A DNA stretch of 26,319 nucleotides from Flavobacteriales bacterium UBA7878 (GCA_002501205.1 DLRW01000012.1:1-26319), one strand, 5' to 3'. Positions 1 through 8,611 are shown, counted from the stretch's first letter. The notes: a model not told the origin generated them from the sequence alone. Numbers and translations: made by a program.

Positions 1-683
1 ATAAATCCTATCGCCACATAAACCTGCCACAGTCCCTTTCCTAAGGCCAATGTAATAGCAATAACAAGTAAAAGTCCAGGAATAGACCAGACCACGTTAA
101 TAAGCCAGAGTATCATTTTATCTACCCAGCCTCCATAATAGGCGGCTATTGCTCCAATCGGGATACCGATGATTAAGGAAATAAGGACGGCTAAAAAACC
201 TACTGAAAAGGAAACCCTTGCCCCTAAAACCAAGCGGCTAAACAAATCCCGACCAAAGCGATCTGAGCCAAAAAGAAAGTACTTGGTTTGTAAGAACTCT
301 TTATTGCGAATGGACTCCAATCCATAATACTCCGATAAGGCTATGACCTGCGGATCAGAATCCGCCGCCTGACCAAATTCACGATAGTAAAGGCTATCCC
401 ATTTTTGTTGATGCCATTGCAATGGGATGCGCTGAAACTCAGGGTCCTTTCCATTCTGAAGAATATCCCACCAAGACTGCTCTTCCGCCTCACGCGGCAA
501 GGCCAGCATTTCTGCTTCAAAGCCGGGAGATTGATTGGCCAATGCCAAATGCATTTCATTGGCCTTAGGACTATTATCCTCAATAAAGGTATAAGCAAAA
601 AGCGCCATGATGGCGCTTATGCTGATTATCAAAAGCCCGGCTGCTCCCAGCGGGTCCTTTCCTATGCCTTTTAATATTCTCAA
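1..683 (-). CDS. ABC transporter permease, DppC/OppC type (3' part cut by window edge)
   Basis: About 227 residues are visible and the C-terminus lies outside the window. It is an inner-membrane permease of the dipeptide/oligopeptide importer class. It begins with a short cytoplasmic stretch (KGIGKDPLGAAG) and a first membrane helix at about residues 13-33, which resembles the OppC N-terminal region. A long hydrophilic segment of roughly 100 residues follows, rich in W, E and Q. Then comes the family signature GSDRFGRDLFSRLVLGARVS and two more membrane helices (LISLIIGIPIGAIAAYYGG and VWSIPGLLLVIAITLALG). The EAA loop is beyond the edge. I chose the TTG at 683 as start because it overlaps the stop of the upstream protease as TTGA and keeps the first helix; the ATG at 608 would delete most of it. 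The substrate cannot be read from this part. The linkage to a protease is suggestive of peptide handling but is not proof. Confidence 0.85.
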   Translation of the reverse strand, partial: MRILKGIGKDPLGAAGLLIISISAIMALFAYTFIEDNSPKANEMHLALANQSPGFEAEMLALPREAEEQSWWDILQNGKDPEFQRIPLQWHQQKWDSLYYREFGQAADSDPQVIALSEYYGLESIRNKEFLQTKYFLFGSDRFGRDLFSRLVLGARVSFSVGFLAVLISLIIGIPIGAIAAYYGGWVDKMILWLINVVWSIPGLLLVIAITLALGKGLWQVYVAIGF

Positions 684-2800
684 GGAGTATAATTAGCGCT
701 CAAGTCCAAAGCTACTAAATAGGCTTCGCTTAAGTACAAGTCCTTTTTAAGGCCTTTATGCCAATTATCTCTTTTCTCGAGGTTTTCTTCCGAAGAATTA
801 ATTTCTTCCAAATCTGCCTTATTGGAGCTTAGGGTCAATTCGGTTTGATTCTTTCGCATCCCCTGGTATTGCTTCGCTTCCGCACGGTAGTCTTCCTGGT
901 ACTTGCGGAATTCTTCCAATTTCAAAGGAATTAAGGTATGCTCTTGCTCTTCTTTAATCCAACGAGCATACTCCTCGATCATGGCAAAATGCGAATTGGT
1001 ATCCATCCGGCTTTTGCTGCGCGCGATAATTCCGGGATATGCAGACACACCAGGTTTCCACAATTCGTAATCAGCGGGCTCAATCTCATCGTAAGGTAAA
1101 GCATAGTCTTGCTCCTTCTCACCATAAGGGATGTACATATAATTATCCGGAGTTACGATATCGGCTTGCACTCCCTTCAATTGAGGAGTCCCTCCATTAA
1201 TCCGATAGTATTTCTGAATAGTAAGCTTTAAGGCTCCCAGAGGTTTCAGGTCATTATAGGCCAGGTTTACGGTGCGGTCCATGTCTACCACATTTTGCAC
1301 GGTTCCCTTACCGAAGGTAGAATTGCTACCAATGATAATCCCTCGTTTATAATCTTGAATTGCCGCTGCAAAAATCTCAGAAGCCGAAGCACTAAATTTA
1401 TTCACCATCACTACCAAAGGACCGTCATAAACAACACCACTCTTGGAATCGGATAAAACTTTAGGCCTTTGGCCAGATGCTTTTACTTGTACAACCGGAC
1501 CTTTATCAATAAAAAGTCCTACGATATCAATCACCCCTTGTAAGCTTCCCCCGCCATTATTGCGAAGGTCCAAAACCACACTTTTTACGCCTTCGGCCTT
1601 GAGCTTCTCCAATTCTTTGGCTACATCTTCTGCACAATCGTGATTTTCATCTCCATAGAAATTCACGTAGAACTTAGGAAGACGGATATAACCCACTTTA
1701 TCTTCACCTTCACCGATTACGGTAGACTTAGCAAAAGTTGATTCCAGCTCTACAATGTCACGGGTAATTGGAATATCCATTTTACTTCCATCCAATTTGC
1801 GGACGGTTAATTTCACCACGGTACCTTTCGGACCACGAATGTGTTTTACTGCCTTGCGCACACTAATGCCAACCAGGTCTACTACCTCGCCATCTTCTTG
1901 CTCAACTTTCAATATTTTATCACCCACTTCCAGGTCGCCTTGTTTCCAACAAGGACTACCTACAATCACTTTGGAGATAGTTACATAGTCGCCTTTCTGT
2001 TGTAATTGGGCTCCAATACCTTGAAGCTGACCGGTCATGTTAATTTCAAAATCCTCCTTCTTTTCCGGTGGGAAATACTGAGTATGGGGATCATACAATG
2101 CGGTAATAGCATTCATATAAGTTGAAACCCAGTCGATACGTTCCAGATCATCAAGACTATTGAACCAATCATCATGCATTTCCAATTCCTTGGTCCGTGC
2201 TTTCTCTTCCATCTCCGCCAAGGTCAATACCTCGGTTTCACTATCGGTGGAGTCATTCTCCTGATCGGTCATCATATCATCCATGCGCAGTAAAATGCGA
2301 TACTTCAGATATTGTCGCCAGCGATCTTTAAGCTCCTCCATACTGGTGGCATAGCTCAATTTATCATCATCGGTTTCCAGACTTTCTTCTACTTCCAAAT
2401 CCATAGGTTGAGCCAGGATTTCCTTGTAAAAGCCCTTCACTTCGGTATAGCGCTTTTGATAGCGATCAAAGGCATCATCAAAAAAGCTGAAATCGGAACT
2501 ACGAATTTCATCATCAATCTTAAGTCGATAGGATTCCAATTGATCAACATCCTCTTGAATTAGAAAACGCTTATTGTAATCGAGGTTTTCGAGGAAACCA
2601 TCATATACTTTTCCAGAGAAATCATCATTTAAAGATTGGGGCGAAAAATGGTTCGTCCGCAATACCTGATAAATGATGTTCATGATCAGCTTGTCTTTTT
2701 CATCCGCTTTGGGAACAGGTGGATAAAAGGCTAAACCCAGACCAATGGCGGCCACCAATATTATGATTCTGTAACGATTCAGATTCTTAAGAACTGACAT
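680..2800 (-). CDS. prc: Carboxy-terminal processing (tail-specific) peptidase, S41 family, Prc/Tsp-like
   Basis: A 706-residue periplasmic serine protease of the Prc/Tsp group, which trims or degrades envelope proteins from the C-terminus. An N-terminal signal anchor lies at about residues 11-26. A long helical N-terminal domain follows (about 35-240), then a PDZ domain (about 250-345, with GQLQGIGAQLQQKGDYVTIS at its start). The S41 core covers about 365-550 and the C-terminal region, rich in K and E, fits DUF3340. The catalytic dyad is readable: SASASEIFAAAIQDY carries Ser472 by alignment with E. coli Tsp Ser430, and TFGKGTVQ carries Lys498. The substrate-binding loop DLRNNGGGSL is at 411-420. 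The length matches the long Prc class rather than the short CtpA class. The stop codon overlaps the TTG start of the permease downstream, so the two are probably co-transcribed and translationally coupled. It diverges from the TonB receptor at 2953. Confidence 0.95.
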   Translation of the reverse strand: MSVLKNLNRYRIIILVAAIGLGLAFYPPVPKADEKDKLIMNIIYQVLRTNHFSPQSLNDDFSGKVYDGFLENLDYNKRFLIQEDVDQLESYRLKIDDEIRSSDFSFFDDAFDRYQKRYTEVKGFYKEILAQPMDLEVEESLETDDDKLSYATSMEELKDRWRQYLKYRILLRMDDMMTDQENDSTDSETEVLTLAEMEEKARTKELEMHDDWFNSLDDLERIDWVSTYMNAITALYDPHTQYFPPEKKEDFEINMTGQLQGIGAQLQQKGDYVTISKVIVGSPCWKQGDLEVGDKILKVEQEDGEVVDLVGISVRKAVKHIRGPKGTVVKLTVRKLDGSKMDIPITRDIVELESTFAKSTVIGEGEDKVGYIRLPKFYVNFYGDENHDCAEDVAKELEKLKAEGVKSVVLDLRNNGGGSLQGVIDIVGLFIDKGPVVQVKASGQRPKVLSDSKSGVVYDGPLVVMVNKFSASASEIFAAAIQDYKRGIIIGSNSTFGKGTVQNVVDMDRTVNLAYNDLKPLGALKLTIQKYYRINGGTPQLKGVQADIVTPDNYMYIPYGEKEQDYALPYDEIEPADYELWKPGVSAYPGIIARSKSRMDTNSHFAMIEEYARWIKEEQEHTLIPLKLEEFRKYQEDYRAEAKQYQGMRKNQTELTLSSNKADLEEINSSEENLEKRDNWHKGLKKDLYLSEAYLVALDLSANYTP

Positions 2801-2864
2801 ATAATATCTTGCTTAATTCTTTGTTAAACTCAACAAATTCTATGAAAGGCTTTTGAAATGACTT

Positions 2865-2872
2865 TACTTTTG
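2865..2872 (+). promoter_or_regulatory. Candidate -7 box TACTTTTG for the TonB receptor operon
   Basis: This matches the Bacteroidota -7 consensus TAnnTTTG exactly and is followed by CCGC, as at several other promoters in the window. It would give a leader of about 75 nt before the ATG at 2953. I see no good TTTG at the expected spacing of about 19 bp upstream, so this rests on the -7 element alone. The rest of the 2801-2952 gap is AT-rich and shows no terminator or other clear site. Confidence 0.45.
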
Positions 2873-2952
2873 CCGCTCCATAAAGGAATTCAGGCTAAAA
2901 TAAGCTCTTTTTTTAAGCTTAGTCTGACACAACGAACTAAACTAAAGTTAAA

Positions 2953-5328
2953 ATGAAAAGAGCTTTGCTCTTTTGCCTCATTCTGTTATCTAACGCAGCA
3001 ATAGGGCAAAATGATCTATTCACCTTAAGCGGATATATCCGTGATGCCGGAACCGGCGAAGAACTAATTGGAGTAAATATAGTGGTCCCTGAAAAAGGCA
3101 CCGGCACCTCCACCAACAGCTACGGCTACTATTCAATCTCCTTACCTCCAGGCACCTACACCTTTAGTGTTCAATATATTGGATACAGCAGCCAAGAACG
3201 AAAAATCACCCTCGACAAAAACTTAAAACTCAATTGGGAGCTCAAAGAAAGCAGCACTCAATTAGATGAAGTGGTAGTTGAATCGGAAAAGATTGATCGC
3301 AATGTGAGCAGCGTCGAAATGAGTGTGGCGCAACTCGATGTTAAGGATGTAAAAAAAATGCCTGCCCTTTTAGGAGAGGTAGATATCATACGAAGCTTAA
3401 CTCTCCTACCCGGTATTAGTACGGTAGGTGAAGCCTCCAACGGGTTTAATGTTCGAGGGGGCAATACCGATCAGAACTTGATTCTTTTGGATGAGGCTCC
3501 GATTTACAATTCTTCTCACCTCTTTGGTTTCTTCTCCATCTTTAATGCCGATGCCGTTAAGGATGTAAAACTTTACAAAGGTGGAATCCCTTCTCGCTAT
3601 GGTGGTCGATTAAGCTCGGTGGTTGATGTGCGCCAGAAAGACGGGAACAATCGTGAATTTTCAGGAACCGGTGGTATTGGTCTACTTTCCTCTCGCCTTC
3701 TAGTAGAAGGGCCGCTGGTAAAAGAGAAGTCTGCCTTTATGTTTGCCGGGCGTCGCTCTTATGCCGATATCTTTTTAGGGCTTAGTCCAAATGAAGCGCT
3801 TTCACAAAACACCTTGTACTTCTACGATTTCAATGCCAAGCTGAATTACATTCTGGGCGACAAAGACCGTCTTTACCTCAGTGGTTATTACGGTCGCGAC
3901 ATTTTTGAAATCAATGACCTCTTTGGCTTTAACTGGGGGAATGCTACTACTTCTTTGCGCTGGAATCACCTCTTTAGTGATCAGCTCTTCTCCAACTTCA
4001 CTTTGATTTTTAGTGATTACACCTATGCCCTGGGTACCCCGGAAGATGATGCTTTTAATTTTCGTTTGGAGTCTACCATTCAGGATTACCATTTCAAAAA
4101 TCAATATACCTGGTATGCCAATGCTAAGAGCGAGTTCGAATTTGGCATGGAAGGTATCTACTACCGATTTAAGCCCGGTACTATTACCGGTACGGTGGAA
4201 ATGAAATTACAAGAGGAATATGCCTTAGAGCCTTCTTTGTATTTCAGCCATGAGTACAAATTCAGTCCGCTTTTTACCTTGCAATATGGCTTGCGTTACT
4301 CTTCCTTCTACAATTTGGGCTCGCAGGTAAAGAACATCTATCAAAACCAAGATCTACCTGAAGAAGACCAAGTTGTTGAAACTCGCACTTATGGCTCAGG
4401 CGAAGTAATTAAAGCCTATAATGGTTTGGAAGGTTTAGAACCACGTATTGCTTTGAATTATCGTATTGATGATGAAAAAAGTGTGAAGCTGAGCTACAAC
4501 CGTACTCGTCAGTATATACACCTTATCAGTAATACCACGGCTCCTACTCCAGTGGATTTATATCGTCCGGCGGGAATGCACATTAAACCTGCCACCGTTA
4601 ATCAAGTTGCCACTGGCTATTTCCAGAATTTCATGGACAACCAATACGAGTTCTCGCTGGAAGGTTATTACAAGGATTTCCAAAACATTGTGGACTATCG
4701 CAATGGTGCCGAGCTCATCTTCAATGAAACTATTGAAACCGAAATTCTTTCTGGCATCGGCAGATCCTATGGTTTGGAGTTCTATTTGCGCAAGCAACAA
4801 GGTCGCCTAAAAGGCTGGGTGAGCTATACCCTTTCTAAAACAGAATTAAAGGTGGAAGGAGTTAATCCTATGCAGGCGATCAATGCCGGCGAATGGTACC
4901 CTGCCAATTACGATAAACGCCATGACATCTCAGTGGTGCTTAATTATCAGCTCACCAAAAAATGGGATATCGGCTTAAACTTCACTTATCAAACCGGTCG
5001 TCCGATCACCCCTCCAGAGGGTAAATTCCAAATTGAAGACTATGTGGTTCCTATATACCGCGACCGTAATTCGTATCGCATTCCAGACTACCACCGTTTA
5101 GATCTTTCGGCCAACTACACCCCTCCCAAAGTAGAAGGAAAGAAGTTCTACTCTTCCTGGTCAATTGGCATTTACAATGTGTATGCCCGCAGAAATGCTT
5201 ATTCGATTTACTTCGAACAACAAGATAATGCCAGCGGCGCAACCACTACCAATTTGAATACGCAAGCGGTGCAATTATCCATCTTTGGCACCATCATCCC
5301 ATCTGTAACCTGGAACTTTAATTTCTAA
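2953..5328 (+). CDS. TonB-dependent outer-membrane receptor (partner of the DUF4249 lipoprotein)
   Basis: A 791-residue outer-membrane transporter driven by TonB-ExbBD. A signal peptide ends near AAIG-Q (residues 18-19). A carboxypeptidase-regulatory-like beta domain covers about 24-100 (GYIRDAGTGEELIGVNI, then GYYSISLPPGTYTFSVQYIG). The plug covers about 110-235 and includes FNVRGGNTDQNLILLDEAP and GGIPSRYGGRLSSVVDV. A 22-strand-type barrel then runs to the terminal aromatic motif VTWNFNF. The next gene, 2 bp downstream, is a DUF4249 lipoprotein; this two-gene arrangement is common in Bacteroidota and differs from SusC/SusD. No SusD, regulator or catabolic enzyme is adjacent, so the substrate is unknown. 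The ATG at 2953 gives a clean signal peptide and follows an A-rich leader. Confidence 0.95.
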   Translation: MKRALLFCLILLSNAAIGQNDLFTLSGYIRDAGTGEELIGVNIVVPEKGTGTSTNSYGYYSISLPPGTYTFSVQYIGYSSQERKITLDKNLKLNWELKESSTQLDEVVVESEKIDRNVSSVEMSVAQLDVKDVKKMPALLGEVDIIRSLTLLPGISTVGEASNGFNVRGGNTDQNLILLDEAPIYNSSHLFGFFSIFNADAVKDVKLYKGGIPSRYGGRLSSVVDVRQKDGNNREFSGTGGIGLLSSRLLVEGPLVKEKSAFMFAGRRSYADIFLGLSPNEALSQNTLYFYDFNAKLNYILGDKDRLYLSGYYGRDIFEINDLFGFNWGNATTSLRWNHLFSDQLFSNFTLIFSDYTYALGTPEDDAFNFRLESTIQDYHFKNQYTWYANAKSEFEFGMEGIYYRFKPGTITGTVEMKLQEEYALEPSLYFSHEYKFSPLFTLQYGLRYSSFYNLGSQVKNIYQNQDLPEEDQVVETRTYGSGEVIKAYNGLEGLEPRIALNYRIDDEKSVKLSYNRTRQYIHLISNTTAPTPVDLYRPAGMHIKPATVNQVATGYFQNFMDNQYEFSLEGYYKDFQNIVDYRNGAELIFNETIETEILSGIGRSYGLEFYLRKQQGRLKGWVSYTLSKTELKVEGVNPMQAINAGEWYPANYDKRHDISVVLNYQLTKKWDIGLNFTYQTGRPITPPEGKFQIEDYVVPIYRDRNSYRIPDYHRLDLSANYTPPKVEGKKFYSSWSIGIYNVYARRNAYSIYFEQQDNASGATTTNLNTQAVQLSIFGTIIPSVTWNFNF

Positions 5329-5330
5329 GC

Positions 5331-6215
5331 ATGAAAAGGTTTTCCTTATTCCTAATCGTATTCACACTATTGATAAGCATTTCAGCTTGTACTGATGTGG
5401 TCGAACTTGATGTGGATTCTTCAGAACCCGAATTGGTGGTAGACGGAGTGATCACCAATGATCGTAACGTATTTGTGAAACTCAGTCAAACGGCTGCCTA
5501 TTTCGATAACAATCCATTCATCCCCCTTAAGAATGCCCGAGTTAGCCTATGGAAAGATGGCCAGGAGTTGGTGGTTCTCAATGAAAATGCCAGCACTCCG
5601 GGACTATACGAAAGTGCCACTCTGGGGGAGTTTAATGCCACCTATCAAATTAAGGTTGAAATCAGCGGTGATGTACCAGATAAAATTGCTGGTACCTGGA
5701 TAAGTGTAATTGATACATTGAGACCAGTACCACCTATTGATTCCATGAAGCAAAGAACCCTTAATCGTAATACAACCCCACAAGCCTTTTTCGAAGGCGA
5801 TTATGCGCTGATGTATTTCGGTGACCTTCCTGGTGAAGGCGATTACTATCGGGTAATTCGCAATTTGAATGACTCCATCTTTGCTCAGGAGAACAACTTC
5901 ATTTCGGATGAAGGTTTTGATGAGATTTATTTTGGACAGGGCTTCATCCCTCCTATTGCCATTTACGGACCCTTTGAGGAACCAGAAGCTGGCGAGGAAG
6001 CCGATAGTTTGGGAGTTTTATTGCAATCTGTTTCTCCTGAGTTTTTCGATTATATGCAAGTATTGAATTCTCAGGTACAGACCGGTTCTCCTTTTGATGC
6101 TCCTCCTGCCTTGGTTTTGGGGAATATCCACAAGGAAAACGAGCCTAACACCTATGCCTTCGGATACTTTCAAGTAGTAGGAAGCAGCCGCAATGGAATT
6201 CGCTATCAGCCCTAA
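5331..6215 (+). CDS. DUF4249 family outer-membrane lipoprotein
   Basis: A 294-residue lipoprotein with a type II signal peptide; the lipobox ISISAC places the lipidated cysteine at residue 20. The mature N-terminus has the DUF4249 hallmark of an acidic stretch followed by EPELVVDGVITND. Further family-like stretches are VFVKLSQTAAYFD, the beta-sandwich-like segment ARVSLWKDGQELVVL, and the C-terminal GNIHKENEPNTYAFGYFQVVG. The length is within or slightly below what I remember for the family, and it appears complete. It starts 2 bp after the TonB receptor stop, so the two are co-expressed. By analogy with SusD it may sit on the barrel as a surface or periplasmic accessory, but the family has no established biochemical function known to me. 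Confidence 0.85.
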   Translation: MKRFSLFLIVFTLLISISACTDVVELDVDSSEPELVVDGVITNDRNVFVKLSQTAAYFDNNPFIPLKNARVSLWKDGQELVVLNENASTPGLYESATLGEFNATYQIKVEISGDVPDKIAGTWISVIDTLRPVPPIDSMKQRTLNRNTTPQAFFEGDYALMYFGDLPGEGDYYRVIRNLNDSIFAQENNFISDEGFDEIYFGQGFIPPIAIYGPFEEPEAGEEADSLGVLLQSVSPEFFDYMQVLNSQVQTGSPFDAPPALVLGNIHKENEPNTYAFGYFQVVGSSRNGIRYQP

Positions 6216-6220
6216 AATTG

Positions 6221-6237
6221 TAGCTTTGTTCAAAGCT
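6221..6237 (+). promoter_or_regulatory. Candidate -7 box TAGCTTTG embedded in an inverted repeat, upstream of the MscS-like gene
   Basis: TAGCTTTG at 6221-6228 fits TAnnTTTG. It overlaps a perfect 7-bp inverted repeat, AGCTTTG-TT-CAAAGCT (6222-6237). The repeat ends 5 bp before the ATG at 6243. It could be an operator over a promoter with an almost absent leader, a small hairpin at the start codon, or chance. No T-run follows, so it is not a convincing terminator. No -33 TTTG is visible. Confidence 0.3.
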
Positions 6238-6242
6238 TTCGC

Positions 6243-7505
6243 ATGAATGATAAAGTTGTGCTGAACCACTGGGCACATGAGTGGTTGGCCGGTTTGGGAT
6301 TAGGTACCAATTGGGTGGAATACATCACCTTGGGCATTGATATAGTTTTGGTCCTGCTCTTAAGCCTGGTGGTGGATTTCATTGCCCGCAAAGTCATTTT
6401 GCGAATCGTTACCCGCTATGTAAAGCGTTCTAAAAATCAATACGACGACATCCTACTCGAGAAGCGGGTATTTAGATCGCTGGCTCATATTATGCCGGCC
6501 CTGGTGATCTATTATTCACTTCCCTATCTATTTGATGAATCGGTTGGTTTAATACAGTTCCTACAAAAATTGGTGATCACCTATATGATCATCAACATCA
6601 TAAATGTGGGGCATAAATTTTTGAAAGCGCTGGAGCACATCGGCCTGAGCTCCCCTCGTTTCGAAGGTAAGCCGGTGAGCAGCTATATACAGGTAGCGAT
6701 GATCTGCATGTATATTGCTGGTGGCGTTTTCATCCTCTCAAACCTGGTAGATAAAAGTGCCACTGCCATCCTTACCACCTTTGGTGCAGCCACCGCTGTT
6801 ATTCTACTCATCTTTCGAGATACGATTCTGGGCTTGGTAGCAAGCATTCAGATTTCTGGAAATGATATGGTGCGCATTGGCGACTGGGTAAGTATGCCCA
6901 AATATGGCGCTGATGGCGATGTTACTGAAATCAACCTTACCACGGTTAAGGTTCGTAATTGGGATAAGACTATATCTACGGTACCCACTTATGCTTTCAT
7001 CAGCGACAGCTTTGTAAACTGGCGCGGCATGACTTCTCAGGGGGTTCGCAGAATTAAACGCAGTCTCAATATTGATATTCAAAGCATCAAATTTGTGGAT
7101 GATGAGCTTTATAAGAAGCTTCTCAAAGTAGAGCGTATCAAAGCTTATTTGGAAAAACGGCACGAAGAAATCCGACAATCCAATGAAAGTAAGAAAGTAG
7201 ATAAATCAATCCTGGTTAATGGCAGGCATTTAACCAATATCGGAGTTTTCCGTATTTATATGGAAAGCTATCTGGCGGAGCATCCAAATATTGCTCAGGA
7301 CCAAACTTTAATGGTGCGGCAGTTGCAACCTACCGAAATGGGAGTTCCTTTAGAGATCTATTGCTTTAGCAATGATATTGCCTGGCTCAATTATGAGCAA
7401 ATTCAAAGCAATATTATGGATCATTTAATGGCTGCCGTTGAACACTTCGAGCTTCACATCTTCCAAAATCCCAGTGGCTCTGATTTTAGAGGCTTAAGAG
7501 GCTAA
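6243..7505 (+). CDS. Mechanosensitive channel, MscS superfamily (YbdG-like)
   Basis: A 420-residue inner-membrane channel that would open under osmotic down-shock. Membrane helices lie at about residues 24-47, 77-96, 105-125 and 143-165. The pore-lining helix region is ATAILTTFGAATAVILLIFRD (about 171-191). The cytoplasmic beta domain carries the YbdG-type signature GDWVSMPKYGADGDVTEINL and TVKVRNWDKTISTVPTYAFI, then FVNWRGM and RRIKRSLNIDI. The length is close to that of E. coli YbdG (about 415) and longer than MscS (about 286), so I assign the YbdG group. It lies 27 bp downstream of the DUF4249 gene on the same strand and may be read from that operon or from its own weak promoter. Its last 12 nt overlap the 3' end of the glycosyltransferase gene on the opposite strand. 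Confidence 0.9.
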   Translation: MNDKVVLNHWAHEWLAGLGLGTNWVEYITLGIDIVLVLLLSLVVDFIARKVILRIVTRYVKRSKNQYDDILLEKRVFRSLAHIMPALVIYYSLPYLFDESVGLIQFLQKLVITYMIINIINVGHKFLKALEHIGLSSPRFEGKPVSSYIQVAMICMYIAGGVFILSNLVDKSATAILTTFGAATAVILLIFRDTILGLVASIQISGNDMVRIGDWVSMPKYGADGDVTEINLTTVKVRNWDKTISTVPTYAFISDSFVNWRGMTSQGVRRIKRSLNIDIQSIKFVDDELYKKLLKVERIKAYLEKRHEEIRQSNESKKVDKSILVNGRHLTNIGVFRIYMESYLAEHPNIAQDQTLMVRQLQPTEMGVPLEIYCFSNDIAWLNYEQIQSNIMDHLMAAVEHFELHIFQNPSGSDFRGLRG

Positions 7506-8585
7506 CCATTTTTTCCTCGAAGAAAAAGGTATTAGCAAAATTACCAGAGCGATGTAAAAAGGATATAGCAAGGCTAAAATTAAATAGCCTCGTAACAATC
7601 CGGACCCGCCATATAGGGCAGCAAATCGTTGCAGTAAAAAGGCATCCCAGCCCATTTTATAAAGCCAGAAATACCAGAGGAATCCGTTTATTTCAATGAA
7701 GGGAGACAATATAATCCCCAACACTATTCCCAGGTTTATTAAAGCCACAGAGGCGGCCAAGCTCTTAGCCAATAGGCTAGGGTAATCCACGCTCTTTGCT
7801 CCCCATCGGATTCGTTGTCTTACTAAGGCCCGAAAGTTCTCTGGCGCAGGAGTGTTCACTGCACTATGAGGCTCGGCCACAATCTTAGCACCTTCCTTAG
7901 CCATGGCCTGAGTAAAGAATGTATCTTCTCCTCCTGCCCATGCCTTCCCAAGCTCTTGATGTCGTAAATAATCTATGGGGCGATAAGCCATTGCAGCCCC
8001 GGCAGCCATTACCAGCTTCCCTTGGTTTAGGGCACTGAAGGTTACCAATTGCAGGGCCATATGATCTAATGCCGCCAGCCTCGACCACCAATTTCTTGTA
8101 GGGAACATTCTAACTCTGGCTACAATCACATCCGGCTCTTGCCTGGCCAAATGCGCTTCAATCGCAATAAGAAAATCCGAATCGACTTCACAATCTGCAT
8201 CGGTTTGTAAAACAAATTCCTCTTCTACCTGCGGTAAAAACCAGGCCAGAGCATTCTTCTTCCCGGCCTCAGCTGCACTGGAAACAACCTTTACATCAAA
8301 GTCCTTACTAAGTTTGTGCAGCTTATCGACATTCGCACTAGAACTATGGTCATCCAATACGTAAACAGGCCAATAAGTCTTGGGCTTATCTGCCTTCTGC
8401 AATTGCTCCAAGCAAGTTATTAGGGCATCAGGTTCATTGCGATGAACAATGAGAATAGCTACAGACGTTTCGCCTGCCTCGAGCTTCTTAAATCGCGGAA
8501 TCCGCATTCGTAATCCCCAGGCCAAAAAAACAATTTGTGCATGGTATAATAAGCTTAGGCCCAAAAGAATGAGAAGGAGCATCAA
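7494..8585 (-). CDS. Membrane-bound family 2 glycosyltransferase
   Basis: A 363-residue processive-type GT-A glycosyltransferase. One membrane helix (about 2-24) precedes a cytoplasmic catalytic domain. Visible motifs are the nucleotide-binding start SVAILIVHRNEP, LDDHSS at 77-82, the metal-binding QTDADCE with D129 and D131, the acceptor or base motif AGGEDTFF (GED 219-221), and QRIRW at 257-261, the QxxRW motif of processive synthases. Two or three helices follow at about 273-293, 300-318 and 331-353. It transfers a sugar from a nucleotide donor to a lipid or growing polymer; the product cannot be told. It stands alone rather than in a polysaccharide cluster. The 3' end overlaps the MscS gene, and the 5' end faces ruvC across 45 bp that hold a candidate promoter for each gene. 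Confidence 0.88.
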   Translation of the reverse strand: MMLLLILLGLSLLYHAQIVFLAWGLRMRIPRFKKLEAGETSVAILIVHRNEPDALITCLEQLQKADKPKTYWPVYVLDDHSSSANVDKLHKLSKDFDVKVVSSAAEAGKKNALAWFLPQVEEEFVLQTDADCEVDSDFLIAIEAHLARQEPDVIVARVRMFPTRNWWSRLAALDHMALQLVTFSALNQGKLVMAAGAAMAYRPIDYLRHQELGKAWAGGEDTFFTQAMAKEGAKIVAEPHSAVNTPAPENFRALVRQRIRWGAKSVDYPSLLAKSLAASVALINLGIVLGIILSPFIEINGFLWYFWLYKMGWDAFLLQRFAALYGGSGLLRGYLILALLYPFYIALVILLIPFSSRKKWLAS

Positions 8586-8603
8586 TATAGCGTGCTAGAT
8601 GCT

Positions 8604-8611
8604 CAAAGGTA
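8604..8611 (-). promoter_or_regulatory. Candidate -7 box TACCTTTG for the glycosyltransferase gene
   Basis: Read on the minus strand this is TACCTTTG, an exact TAnnTTTG match. Transcription would start around 8598 and leave a leader of about a dozen nt before the ATG at 8585. The nearest upstream TTG, inside the ruvC start region, is at 24-bp spacing, which is long, so the support is moderate. Confidence 0.4.

Noticed and set aside
680..709. The protease ends in LDLSANYTP, identical to nine residues in the TonB receptor near 5098-5124.
   Set aside because: The underlying codons differ at many positions and the contexts are unrelated (soluble protease tail against a barrel strand), so I treat it as coincidence and not as a recombination trace.
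6222..6237. Inverted repeat before the MscS-like gene as a terminator of the receptor/DUF4249 operon.
   Set aside because: The 7-bp stem is weak and no T-run follows on either strand; an operator or chance is more likely.
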